Shown piece by piece: positions 49,968 to 62,300 of a DNA stretch of 64,000 nucleotides; within the stretch, counting starts at the first letter, position 1; the number at the start of each line of letters is the position of its first letter. The stretch covers positions 14,648,655-14,712,654 of the forward strand of contig JADWOT020000008.1 of assembly GCA_036345935.2 (NCBI GenBank), read 5' to 3'. The notes under the pieces are model-generated. The model did no database searches, was not told the origin of the DNA, and saw only the letters and a program-made list of their open reading frames with translations. A program made the translations under genes and the position numbers. This DNA comes from Taenia hydatigena (taxonomy: Eukaryota > Platyhelminthes > Cestoda > Cyclophyllidea > Taeniidae).

Positions 49968-52900
49968 ATGCAGACATATCAAAGCAGCATGCCTCAGGCA
50001 ATGTTGACCACCCAACCACAGGGTGCTATGATGACGCAACAGCCAAGTCATGTAGTTAATACTTGTGCAATACCACAGGTAGGGCTGCCAAGATATGCCA
50101 TAATGACGCGGAATGGACAGCCATCGGGAGTACCACCAATGATGATGCAACCACAGAGGCCTATGATGATGCAGCAACCAGTGATGATGATGCAAAATGG
50201 GCCCTTGATCATGCATCCTAGGCAGATGTCTACGGATCCCCAACAATATGTTATGGCATCACATTCAATACCTGTGATTTCACAGCAACAGTATCCTATG
50301 GAGCCATTAACACAGCAGCCAGGACAAGAACAGTCGTCACTACCCGAGCCTGCATCAGTAGTATCGGAGCCCACAAAGCCAACAGCTCAACGTCGAACTT
50401 CAATTTTGTCTCAGAGTCAATCACTGGCGGGGATTAAAATGGTGACAGACATGCAATCACAACCGCAAAATCCTCCAGCACGGAAATCGGTTACAATAAA
50501 CCTCAAGCCGGAGATAAATTCCATGCCAATGGATTCCACGACTAACAGACCACCCCCAGAACTGACACCTGGTCCTCTCACAGTACAGACCGAACAGCTC
50601 GATCGAAATATGTTTCCTTCTATCAACTCGAATCCATCCCAGGGCATTTCATTTAATCAGATCGATCTAAATGGCCAAATGAACCAGTACAACAATAGTG
50701 GGCAAAGCAATATCCAAACAGTCCAAAGGCCTGGAAAAATGCAGACAACATCCAGTGGATTTTATCCGAGTCATGATGTTCCTCCTGTTGAACCTCCAGT
50801 TCCTGAGCACTTCAACAGCAAACAATTCTCTTCTCAGTTTTCGCAGAATTCCAATCGTTTTTGTGATCAAACGACTCCCCAGATGCCTCAACAGCCACTA
50901 TCCGTTGACACACAGCCCTACATGCTGCCAAAGGCACTACAAGAGCTTTCCGATGAAAAGGTCGTGGAACAATTGGCAGAGATGGAAGCAACCTCGGAGA
51001 CGATGTTGGATACCAGTCTGCCTGGCACTGAACCTGCAGGAGATTTCTCGACGCAGAAGTCTATGGACCCCTCCAATCACATAAAGATGCTTAAGACTAA
51101 GCAGACAGTGATGGAATGTGTGATGCGAAAGCTTCTGCGTTCGATGAAACAGATTCAAGACCTGGATCCAGAGAGGAGGAATAAGACGGAGACTGATACT
51201 GAACGCAGACTCAAAATGGCCCGCATGATGCAGCTGCTGATGCTACAAAGAAAGAACCTTCAACAACAGGTTGATACACTAACACAGAGTTATGATAGTC
51301 TTCTGCAGAAACACCAGTGTTTGAAGACCTACTCGGAGGGCTGTGTTTCAGAAAACCAGGAATTAAACAAAAGATGCCGCAAGCTTCAGACCGAGCGTGA
51401 TAGCAAGGAGGCACAAATCAAAGCTCTGATGCAATTGAGCTGTAAATTGCAGAAGAAACTTGAGGGTCATGCACATACGGAGTTGGCATTGGAGAATACA
51501 AGTCTTGAAGTGAAGCGGCTCGTCTGTGATAACGAAAACCTCAAAGCGGCTAATCAGCAACTGGAAACCTCCTGCAATGAAATCACCAAGGAGCGTGAAA
51601 GTTTGACCCTTCAAAATAACCAGCTGAAAATGGATCTGGATAGAATCCGAACAGAACTGGCCAATCAGCGGGTTCGAACAGAAAAGATCTCCGCGGAGAA
51701 TTCAAACCTACGAAACCAACTGAGCATTGCAGAAGCAGGAAGTAAAACTGCTGCAAAAAAGAGTGTTGAGTACGGCCAGTTGAAGGAGGCCTATGAGAAC
51801 CTCCAGTATGATCATCAGCGTCTACAGATGCTTTACATCTCAGAGACTGAAACTCGGCGTGAATTGCATAATCAACTGCAGGAGGTGAACGGAAACATCC
51901 GAGTAATTAGTCGTTTTAGACCAGCTGAGGAATGTGACGAGGATGTAGAATCCCCCTTTGAATTCTGTGCAATGGATAAGATTTTTGTCTGTGGAAAATC
52001 CATCCCAACTTCTGTAGCCTATCAACGCCAACTGGGCTACAATCAACCACAGGCATATACAGCTCGAGATGAGTTCTTTGCATTCAATAGAGTCTTCCAG
52101 GAGAACGCTAATCAAGCAGACATCTTTGAAGAGATCCAGCCAATCGTTGGGTCCTTTGTGGATGGCTACAACGTGTGTATTTTAGCCTATGGGCCTACAG
52201 GAAGTGGGAAGACTTATACTATGCAAGGAACCAAAAATTGTCCAGGTATCTGTCGACGTGCTGTTACGGAAGTGTTTGCGCTTTGTGATCCTCTTCAAGG
52301 TATCTGGTGTACCGAAATCAACATTGCCATGTTTGAGATCCACAACGAGGTGATTTACGACCTTCTAGCCCCACAGATTACTCCTGTGAAGCTCTGCGAC
52401 AACGGATCTGATGTACGGTTGGTGAATGCGGAAGAGAAGATCACAACGTCAGAGCAGGAGACGATGCATTGGATCGAGAAGGGCTACATCAGACGCAAAG
52501 TAAGCTCCACGCGGCTGAACAGTGAGTCCTCGCGCTCCCACCTCATTATCCGAATGCATCTCACGCTGGTCAGTACGCTTGATAATCAGCGTAGAACCTC
52601 CTCCCTCGTCCTATGCGACTTAGCCGGTTCAGAGTCCGCGGAACGCATAGAAGCCGACGAGACGCTCCATATGGAGACAGGATACATTAATCGATCGCTG
52701 GTCACCCTAGCACGAGTGTTTGAGACGCTCCGTCGAAAATCGGGTCAGTGTGCCTCTACGGGATTGGCTATTCCTTACCGGGACTCCAAACTGACCCACC
52801 TGCTCAAACCCTGCCTGGGTGGACAGGCCAAATGCGTACTTATTGTGACAGCGTCACCAGAGCAAAAGCACTTAGACCGCACGTTGAAGGCCCTTGAATT

Positions 52901-52985
52901 CGCTCAACGAGCGATGCAAGTTTCACTTGGGCGACCGGCAAAGAATAGCCGAATTCTGGTGTCCAATCAGACACCTAGATCCTAG
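49968..52985 (+). CDS. Kinesin-14 (C-terminal motor, KIFC type), intronless
   Basis: 1005 residues, an ATP-driven microtubule motor, probably minus-end directed, acting in spindle or transport. Residues 1 to about 330 are low-complexity and rich in Gln, Met and Pro. About 370-640 is charged and heptad-like (coiled-coil stalk). The motor starts at the kinesin-14-type neck NGNIRVISRFRP (residue 641 on) and runs to about 985. P-loop GPTGSGKT is at 742-749, switch I NSESSRSH at 851-858, switch II DLAGSE at 884-889, and YRDSKLTHLL follows. All ATPase motifs are present, but the residue before Thr in the usual AYGQTGSGKT is Pro. An in-frame TAG 18 nt upstream makes this ATG the first possible start. 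It has no introns, unlike all its neighbours, which suggests a retrocopy that stayed functional. Choice between KIFC1/Ncd and KIFC3 subfamilies is open. Confidence 0.93.
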   Translation: MQTYQSSMPQAMLTTQPQGAMMTQQPSHVVNTCAIPQVGLPRYAIMTRNGQPSGVPPMMMQPQRPMMMQQPVMMMQNGPLIMHPRQMSTDPQQYVMASHSIPVISQQQYPMEPLTQQPGQEQSSLPEPASVVSEPTKPTAQRRTSILSQSQSLAGIKMVTDMQSQPQNPPARKSVTINLKPEINSMPMDSTTNRPPPELTPGPLTVQTEQLDRNMFPSINSNPSQGISFNQIDLNGQMNQYNNSGQSNIQTVQRPGKMQTTSSGFYPSHDVPPVEPPVPEHFNSKQFSSQFSQNSNRFCDQTTPQMPQQPLSVDTQPYMLPKALQELSDEKVVEQLAEMEATSETMLDTSLPGTEPAGDFSTQKSMDPSNHIKMLKTKQTVMECVMRKLLRSMKQIQDLDPERRNKTETDTERRLKMARMMQLLMLQRKNLQQQVDTLTQSYDSLLQKHQCLKTYSEGCVSENQELNKRCRKLQTERDSKEAQIKALMQLSCKLQKKLEGHAHTELALENTSLEVKRLVCDNENLKAANQQLETSCNEITKERESLTLQNNQLKMDLDRIRTELANQRVRTEKISAENSNLRNQLSIAEAGSKTAAKKSVEYGQLKEAYENLQYDHQRLQMLYISETETRRELHNQLQEVNGNIRVISRFRPAEECDEDVESPFEFCAMDKIFVCGKSIPTSVAYQRQLGYNQPQAYTARDEFFAFNRVFQENANQADIFEEIQPIVGSFVDGYNVCILAYGPTGSGKTYTMQGTKNCPGICRRAVTEVFALCDPLQGIWCTEINIAMFEIHNEVIYDLLAPQITPVKLCDNGSDVRLVNAEEKITTSEQETMHWIEKGYIRRKVSSTRLNSESSRSHLIIRMHLTLVSTLDNQRRTSSLVLCDLAGSESAERIEADETLHMETGYINRSLVTLARVFETLRRKSGQCASTGLAIPYRDSKLTHLLKPCLGGQAKCVLIVTASPEQKHLDRTLKALEFAQRAMQVSLGRPAKNSRILVSNQTPRS

Positions 52986-55900
52986 ACACCGCTAGACTAC
53001 TTTTCCTCTTCACCTCTTGGTTGTACAGACCTTCTAGGATCGAAAATTTTTGCCACCTGCCCTTAAATTGGATGTAGCTGGATTGAAATTTGTCTAGCAG
53101 TTTGATTTACTTCACATTCCCTTTCCCCTCCCTGCTTTCTCCTCCCCTTATTTTCAATCATTCATGCCTCCTCTGTCTTCTAGTCATGAGCGCGAGTCCG
53201 TGTTGTTATCTTTCACCGGGAATAATATGGGAACAATGAATCGTGTTCCTGCCCGTGATCCAAAGAGGGAACACATTTTGACTCATTAGGAGGAGTCGTG
53301 GCAGTAAATTTTTCTCTTTAAAACAGTGCCCCTGATAATTGCCGGAAGTAGAGGGTAATGGATGTGAGGCCACTTGCAAAATTGCAGCAACAAAGCTGTA
53401 AAGAAATGTCCTCTTAGTTAAAGTTGAAATCTAAATGAGCCGGTAGTGAAAGCTTTGGTCTCAGACAGGAGGTCGAATGCAACGATTTTCGTGGATTAGT
53501 GGTGTTAGTTTTAGTGTTCTACTTTGATACTTTACAAGACCTTGTATAAGCAGAAGATGTATTATGGTTCATCAGGAAACAACAAGTGGCGCTTAAGGGA
53601 AGACATCTGCAGCGTTTGTGCGTAGAATGCACCCTCGAAGGAGGAAGAGATCTCTGTCCTCCTGTAAGGATGGGGCAATAAACAGCGCTCTGGTTGCCCA
53701 CTCGGTCACGTTCGTGATCACTAGATATGAGGATTCGGGTAAACTAAAATTGATGGTTTAGGGTTTAAGAGCAGATAAATGTGAATGGAAAATCTTTCCT
53801 CTTGTCTAGGTCATTGTAAACTGAGCATCTGACAAAGAAAGGAGCACTTGCCCTTTTATCTTAAAGTAAGAATCATAAAAACCATCCTACTGTTGCATTT
53901 ACAATCTCATTAATCTAATATTTGATTAAATTCTCATAACAAGTCATTTATGCGTGGCTTTTCAAGTCTTTTGAATAAGGAAAGCTCTCCTTTGATCCAC
54001 TTGCATTCCTTCCTGGGCGTATGCTGAAAATGCGTTTCTGTCATTCCTTTTATAAATGTTCTGAGAAGGATTAATCCAGCCACTCACACGGAGTGCGACG
54101 TCCCGCAGACTCGTTGTGAGGGCGTCAATGATGCCGGAGCAGTGACATGAGATGCGATTTTTCTGCACGTCCAAGTAAGGTTTGGATGATGGCTCTAATG
54201 CTCTTCCAAGAACCATAAACACCCATTCCGTATCCATCCGTGCATGCATTCAAAGTTCTACTGCATTACCTCTGCGCTGGTCACATTATTGGAGTTCAAT
54301 CAAGCTACTGGTGGCTTTTTGCAAGAAAGCCCTATTTTCTGTAGAAAGGTTAGCCTGACAAAAGTGGGTTTGAGATTTCGGCTCACGTCTTTTGTCCGGG
54401 ACACCCGACTTAGGTCGATTTGCTGCCCTTTCGCCCTTGTAATGGTCTGCAGCAGAGGCTTAACCGTCCACTCCACCTCAGAGGGACAGTCGCCTGCCTA
54501 GGAAGATAGTGTCCTATGCTAGGGATTTTAGATAATTTTTTAGAAAAATTCGTGCAATTTTTTAATTCAAATTGCCTTAGTATCGGTAGATGCTACAAAG
54601 AGAATGAGCTAAGTCTAGGTCATTCGCCCAAAAAAGCGCATCCAACGTGTTCCCCACTCTGTTGCTCGATTTCTATTTCGTGTTCGGTTGACGAGTCTCA
54701 TGTTTACGGAATTGAAGGCGCGCGGAAAAATTTATGCCCAACTGGTGCAGATTTTGTTGAACACATTTTTAAGCTAATGAGAATAAACGACTTTAGAGAA
54801 ATCGAGGCGTTACGGTTCGGGGAACAGATGGTCTAAAGTGGGCACAAATGTTGAGAATTAAGAAGGTTTTATAGCTTTTGAGAGTCAAGTAAGCATGGTC
54901 TCATCCGGAATACTATGGAAGGATGTGTTAATCTGCAAGTGTTGGATTCGTTACGCTCTACCCTGTTTTCCTCTTATCTCCATCCCTAATTCCGACCAAC
55001 TTTGGATGAACTGGCTAGTGGAGAGTCCGAGTTCACTCGCCTTTTACATTGATTTGAGACCGATTTCTAGAAAAACGACTTTGGTTAGCATTTGAAGAGG
55101 GTGCAGTGACAAAGTGCTTGATCTAGATGTGCTGGCAAGTTACCGAACAGTAGCGCCTCGCTTTCAGAAAACCATCACTTCTAGATCGGGAGTGATTACT
55201 TCAAGGCTTAATTGTGCGTGTTAATTCAGCTCCTTTACATCATCACACAATAGGAATTGAACGTTGTAGAAGCTAAGCAAATAGATTCCACGCACATGCG
55301 TGAGCAGATGGCAACTATCAAAGGTCGTCGGCTCGTTTCTCACTTGGTTTACGAGCACTGAAACAACTTTTTGGCCTCCTGCCTGATTGGCTTGTGAGCA
55401 GAAGTGGCAACAGCACTCAAGTAATCAACCACACCACTGGTTAATCCCGAAGGTTCCACTTACTAGTCCACTCACATCGTTCTAGAACATGCACTACCCC
55501 ATGTCTGAACAATTTTCCCATTGTGTGCACATAATGTACTGCTTTTCACTTTCTGAAGGCCAAAATACAATCGCATTTGGATCTTACCTACTTGATGAGG
55601 ATCGGTTTAACTTGGAGGTATTTAGTAATGAATGCCCTCCAGAACGAACGACGCTGCGAAGGTGAGGAGGTACTAATTCCTCCCGTTCCTTCGCAGTCCC
55701 TGACGGAATCGATAGATTGGGAAATAAAAATGAGTTTAAAACGGAGGTGGCTAAGGAAAGTTTGCCTGGAATTCATAAGGCAAAGTGCGCATCGTAGCCA
55801 GATTGTATCGCATGGGAAAAAGTTTCGCGGTCGATCTGGAGGATAAAATACTAAGCGAATCCAATGAGTTGGCTAATGGAGTCAGAGTATTGCGCAACCT

Positions 55901-56361
55901 CATCCTTAATGAATTAAACACGTGTGCAACCTGAGGTGAGAATGGACAAGTTAGTAAATGTCCTCTTCGCCCCATAAGAAATTCAACTGATTTGGTTGTG
56001 CTATCTGATTTAGAGAACGGACTTTCACCATGAGGCTTTGATTTATCTGTCGAGCCAACTCGCGCCTTCTTTGAGATCCACAAACCGTCAAGAAAGGCCA
56101 CTCAAGCCCAACTCTAATCTGTCACAACCCTGCTCAAGTGGTTGGTCACACACCCTCCCCTACTGAATATTTTATAGGTTGCCACACTTAACTGACAAAG
56201 TGGAGGGACTCGTGTCGAGTTTTACTCCAACACTTCACGTTAAGGTCAAGTCGTCTCATGCTTTGGCACTTATTGTCATAAAAAATTGGCGCTTAAGGAG
56301 TACCACCACCCATAATTCCAAAGATCCTGACTATTAATTTGCTTTATATGGGAAGAGAATG
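52986..56361. other. Intergenic region between kinesin and G-alpha genes
   Basis: Contains the kinesin 3' UTR; a candidate AATAAA polyadenylation signal is at 53677-53682, about 0.7 kb past the stop. No further gene is recognised. The kinesin and G-alpha genes converge here. Confidence 0.5.
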
Positions 56362-59300
56362 TTAGTTAGGAAATTTCGGTTGTGATGCTGGCTTTGCAGT
56401 GAGTTGGGTCACCTTGTCGACAAGCTGGTGGATGGCCCCGACGTCAGACTGTACACTCATAATTTGCGTGTACACTCGCTTTGTTTTACATCTGTTGAGG
56501 GCTTCAAAACGTTGTTGAATGAATTTTGCAGCTTCGGTCGCATTGTCGGTACCTAGAAGAAGGAATATCAAAGATTAGCAAGAATTGGACACTTTCCTGG
56601 TGGAATTTTTAAAATGACAGATTAATAATGTTGTTTAGAAGCGTTTCTGAGCTCTACGAAACTTCCGTGTCATTTGGATGAAAGAGGAAGACTATCAAGG
56701 ATCCGGAAGGGATTGCCAGCTTTTTATCCTCTGGCATGAAGTGTAAGGTGATAGCGGGATTAAGCCCTTTATCTAGGCGTGAGAGAATGTGTGCTGATGG
56801 TATCCTGAAGTGATTTTACGCAGCCGGAAGTTGTTTCAGTGGAAGAAATCAATGATCTTGAGGGAATGACAATTTGTTGAACAACAAAAGCTAGGATAGA
56901 GCAATTGTGTGAACTTGGCTGGAGTTTTGATTTGCTTTTCCAAGGTTTAAGCTGCTCACTGATGGCAAGAAGAGCTTAAAGTGCCCAAGCCGAAGGATGG
57001 TAAAGTTGTGCACATAAATAATGACAATTTGGTACTGTCAACTTATTCTTTGTGAAATTTAATGAGATGTCGAATTTGGAACAATCAGTTTGAAGAAAGA
57101 AAACATCCCACCATTGTACTTTTTCATCTCCTATTCATCCAAGATGACTAGAAGTTGGCTTTGACTGCCTTAAAGCCCTAGGCCGACTCTGATGGTAAAG
57201 AAGAAAGGCGTTGATAATGTCAATCAACTTGAACTAACATTTGACGATATTGAGGATTCAATCGGGAAGGCGGGTCATGGAAGTCTCAGCAACACGAAAA
57301 CCCCATCTGCAGGTTAATGCATAGCTATGCTTTAAAACAACTTCATGAGTTTGGTTGTGATGATGATAGTGGTGGTGCATATGAACAAGATCTTGACTTG
57401 TCAACTGCTTAACTGTGAAGACATGGGGTAGGCAAGTGAAGACGAAAAGAATTTAGTCATCTTGAGCACAAGTGTGTGGTCATGATTTCGTGGCCAACGA
57501 AGTGTGATGTGGCAATTCATGAAACATGTATGCATTCAGCGAAACGACCTATCTAAGACGCGGTTTCGCTGTGTTAACTAAACTTTTCGAGTGCGTGAAG
57601 AGCACTTTTCAGTTGGCTGCTTACAAACAAACAGTCCCGTAATGCCGTAACTAGGAGTCTAGCTGAGACGCTGCGCGTTGCGACGGCACCAACAAGTGAG
57701 GTCGTCAAAACCATGAGGGAGATTCGCGATCAAGCCACGAAGTCGTTTCCATCGACTTATAAGTAATAATAGATATGCCAAACTCCGGCCGCATTCGAGC
57801 TGAAAAATGTTGCGTTTAATTTACCAATCTATTAACACTTACTAAGCAATTCTTTAAGGCGGTTGATAGATTTGCGTCAAATTTGTTTTGCTGATCATAC
57901 AGCTACTTCAACTAGACGTTGAGTCGGCTAATCAGGTTCGAGGAATTTGATGGAAGTCTGAAGGGTACATACTGCCTGTAGGCAAAGCAAAAGGCATGTC
58001 GCGACTGCTTAACAACGCGCTTTTCCACCCATCCATCACTTCACCAAGGCATTAATCAGTCTACCTGTTCACCTCTCTTATCATCCATTCAACAAAACAC
58101 CCATTCATCCACTCCACTGTCTATACATTCACCCACTCATTCATGCTCTCACCTAAGAGTTCAACTTTTTCATCAGTTGTTGTGATGATCATCATTTGGT
58201 TGCGGAACAAAGGATAGGCAGGCAGAAAACCTAATTTTTGGACCCTCAAGTTAATCGAACAAGTAATGAGTGAACGGTCCGCATGCGTACATTAGGCCAG
58301 AACCTACCCTGCCAGTCCCGCGCTCTTGTCCTTTGGAAGGAAACCAAATCACTATAAATCAAGGTGAATGAAATGCGATGCAAAACTTAGTGATGCGAAT
58401 TTCATTATTCGCTTCAAAGTTTATAAATTAATTCAATGAGAAACAGCACCCAAACTGCAATTTTTAAGTCTTTTTAGCTCCATTGATTGTCCAGTACCCC
58501 GAGGAGACGAGTTATGTGGAAAAGGCAAAAAAGTAAACACAAGACTGTTTTAAACCTCAAAACGAAAAACCAAATTGCAACTCCTTAATTTTCTTATGGG
58601 TTTCCTTCGAAATGGAATGCAACTTTTCTTACCCGGTTTATTTTACTCTCACAAAGTCATGCTGGTAAATTAATAATGCACAACCCCTCCCATCGGAATG
58701 GCAATGCATCAGGAGGTGTGCTCCGGTGCTAGGGGAGCCGCTGCAAGACGCAGTTGAGTCGTGCGCTCTTTCCAATTGCCTCTCCATTGACTCCCAACTT
58801 GCATCCCTAACAACCAGGAGCGTTAAGGCTTCATGTGGTTTCCGTGAAAGCTCATTACGGTGAATTGCAATAGCTTACGAAGGTTTGGAATCTGCATATG
58901 ACTCTTCCCATGATACGCAGCATCTGACCCATTTACTGCGAGTTCTGTCTTATGAAGCCGCATTTCATGGAGCGTTAGTTTGATCAAAATGTTGCTTATG
59001 ATCAGAGATCACTTTACGGGGTGGGATAGGTTTGGTGTCACCTTCACGAAAGTTTCTCTTTTAATCGGTTGTTGTGCGCCTGAATAAAGGTGGAGCAGCA
59101 GAATTTCCTACGTACCAAAGGCCAATCAACAAATGCTACAAAGGGTTGCCTACTCGTTACGACATAAGTCGTTCGAACTCAAGTTTGCGCAATAAAAACT
59201 TGGATCGTCCATCCATTCCGTGTCCATTCGCATCCGTCCATCCATCTACAACTCATCCATCCTTTTAGTTCCCAATCAAGATCATTTAAGACGGTTGAAA

Positions 59301-62300
59301 CAGGTCTTATCTAATCTCAGCGTAAGACGCAATCGTGCGGGAAAGATAATGATTCTTCCCCTTTTACACATTCTTCCAATGAGAGTTCTTTAACCCAAAA
59401 GGACGGCATTTTATACATCAGAAAGAGCGCTTTTATCCCGTTTCTGCATAAGTCATGCAGAAGCTTTGCGTTTCTCCTTGTAATGCGTTAATTTTTTGTT
59501 CAATTCTCGGTTTCGGTGACGGACCACCCACCGATCCATGTCGGTAGCCTCAAGCCCCCTTGTCCGTCGAAAATACATGCTCTGCCCAAGCATAATGTCG
59601 CCTTGTGCCTGCAAGAAAATGGCGGGATATTGCACTCTTCACCCCATAACGCAACGGCAATCAACATGTCAGGTCGAGGTGATCGCGGAGGCTTCTCAGG
59701 CACGCCCATCTACTGCACCTCTCGCCTTGGCCAACAACTACCGCAGCCTAATATTCCATTCTGCCATCAGACGGCTTCACGAAGGTGTTACAGAGATTTT
59801 TCGCTATAGGAATAACTACCTTTGAGGCTTTTCTCCCCTCCCCGACAAGACACGAGGTGGCTACGAGTTCTCATTTTTAAAAAAAGAGGCCTTTGGGATC
59901 TTCGCTTCGACTCCACTTTTTCTGTCTAATTTACTCTGTACGCAAACATGTCATTGTCTAGCATCAATACCAAGAGGAAGAAGGCCGCCATTAATGGGAG
60001 AAATATCATCAGAGGAATGCAACGAATGAGGATGGCATGAAGCTACATGACCCTTCCCTTCCCCATCCTCAAATGGCCGGAACGGCTTGCCGGTCCTAGT
60101 TGCTTTTGCACGCCTTTAGGTTGCAACAACTCGTTTTTGTTTCGATAGGCCTCAACTTTTGTTTGGCCTTTAGTAAGTGCGGTCCACTACACACACCCAC
60201 AAAGAAACAAAGCAAACACAGCCCCTTGGAGGTGAAATGGAATGAATTTGTGCGTGTGTATGGATTGTTTGGGACAAGCCAAAAGACCGTTCACTCGTAT
60301 AACGAAAGTCGCAATAAAAAAGAACAAAAGCCACCACTCACCACAAGTCAATCAACCATCAAAACGACATGTTTTTAGACCGCCATTCGCTTCAGAGGCT
60401 TTCTCGTCTTTCGCCTTCCAGATGGTGAGGATTTTAGCTGGTACGCTAATTACAATTGGAGATTTTCTGTCAGCAGTGATGCACACAAGAGAGCATTATC
60501 ACGAGTGAAGGCCCCTTCCCGCTGTGGTGCATGCCTCTGGGCGTCGATGAGAAGCTGTGGGAACAAGTTCAACCCGGCCCGTAAAGCGACTATCCTCAAT
60601 TCTCACCCATCAGGAAAGGAGGAGCGACAAATAGAACCAATGGTGGAATGACCTATTTCTTGTAAAATCTCGCCAGTTACATCAAATGTTGAACAAATCA
60701 CCAGTGAAATGTCTACCTCCTTAACGTTGATAACTTTAAAGGAGGGTTCAAACTGGACAAATTAAATTTATTCTTCTATAAAGCTGCTGCAAGGAAACTG
60801 CAAGCGTTGAAAAAAGTGAACCAAAAAGCACCTTTTAACGTCGTGAGGTTTTATGCCTTCTCATATAGAAACCTGGCCAACAGTTAAATGAGGAGTGGAA
60901 AGATGAGAAGGAAAAACGCCACACCCACCCTTCGATATGGACCAAATTAAAGACGTTATGTTTTCAGCCACCTTTTCTGCGACAGGATGCTTGCTGTGAT
61001 TGCTTACTTAACTACGCAGAATGTTCAATCTTCAAAAGTTTTAGCCAACACCTTGGTATTGTGGCATCAGCCTGGACTCAGGTACCTGACACCTCCTTAG
61101 AGGAGGCCGATGGTACCTCATCCAGCCTTCAGCAATGCACCAACAGAGGAGCTCGTTGGCTACGCCATCGTACTGACTCATTTGAATACTGCAGTAATGA
61201 TTAATACAGAATGGGAAGAAAGTTCCCCTTGAAACTGGTCATTGAGTTATAAACTGCTGCCAGTATGCATAAGTTTACAACTGGGATGCACAAAGAGGTC
61301 ATCGCCTCATTACCAACAAGTCAGAGCCAGCTGTAGGCATGACACGGCTGCACGTGACCACTAACTGATCTGTAGGGCCACAGGGTGACCCATCTGGGTA
61401 ACAAAACAAAAGCGCAATTTTATGGTCATTCTAAAGTTTGTTTAAGAGGATCTGAAAGAGAAAAGGTCTCAGAAATTGAAACAAGAACATCGTTTTGAAG
61501 AAATGGACACCCTCAACACAGATGTGTGATTTAAGTTTTCGATACTCCAGTCCTTTGGTGCATCCAACACAAGATTTATTTCGATCCCCTGTGCCGCATG
61601 CTAAGTTTCAAAGAATATTGAGTTACAGGATAAAACTGTGACTTTCGGAGTGGCTCATTTCAGTAACTTTCTGTTGTGACTTCCAGAGAACTGACATGCA
61701 CAAGCCCCTCGGTCCTCCTTGTTGTGCCCTTCCACACACTAAGTAATGGTAGTTGAGCCTGATCAAGGTTATCTGCTTCTCAAATCTCCAAAAGCTCACT
61801 GCCCGTCAAATATGTTGTACAGAATCTGCTGAAGGTATAACAGCACACCACCACAGCAGACAACGGCAAGAATTTGCTACTTGCGTGGCCTCTTTTTTTA
61901 CTTTGCAGCACTCCATAAAATGCGGTGTGAGCCTTATTTTTAGGACAAAATAACATCCCAAAATTGGCCAGCTTAGCGATAGGATTAGGTCTCCATCCTC
62001 CGGTAAATTAACACAGTTTACCACTAGCCGAAAATGCGTCCTTAAAGCAAATTAGCACCGCCTTTATCTCTTCCTTGTTGGAAAAATTCGCGTGTTTACT
62101 TTTTTAAGAAACAATAAAAGAGGAGGAGGAGAAAAGTTACCTTTGTAATCGGGAAAACACATTTTCAACGGAGTGATGGCCAACTTTTGTTGAAAGAGGT
62201 CAAATTTGTTGAGGATGAGGAAGACTGTGGTGCATTTGGTGAACCACTTGCTGTTGCATACGGCTGCAAAGTAGTCCATGTCATCTCGAAGCCGCACCTG

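Larger units (their letters stand above)
56553..62140 (-). other. Long last intron of the G-alpha-like gene
   Basis: 5.6 kb between CFPDYKG and the C-terminal exon. It includes CATT/CATC-rich stretches near 58020-58145 and 59205-59265. No nested gene is recognised. Confidence 0.6.

Noticed and set aside
55577..55846. 89-codon plus-strand frame with basic C-terminus
   Set aside because: It starts at a non-ATG codon, has no motif, and lies between convergent genes; likely chance.
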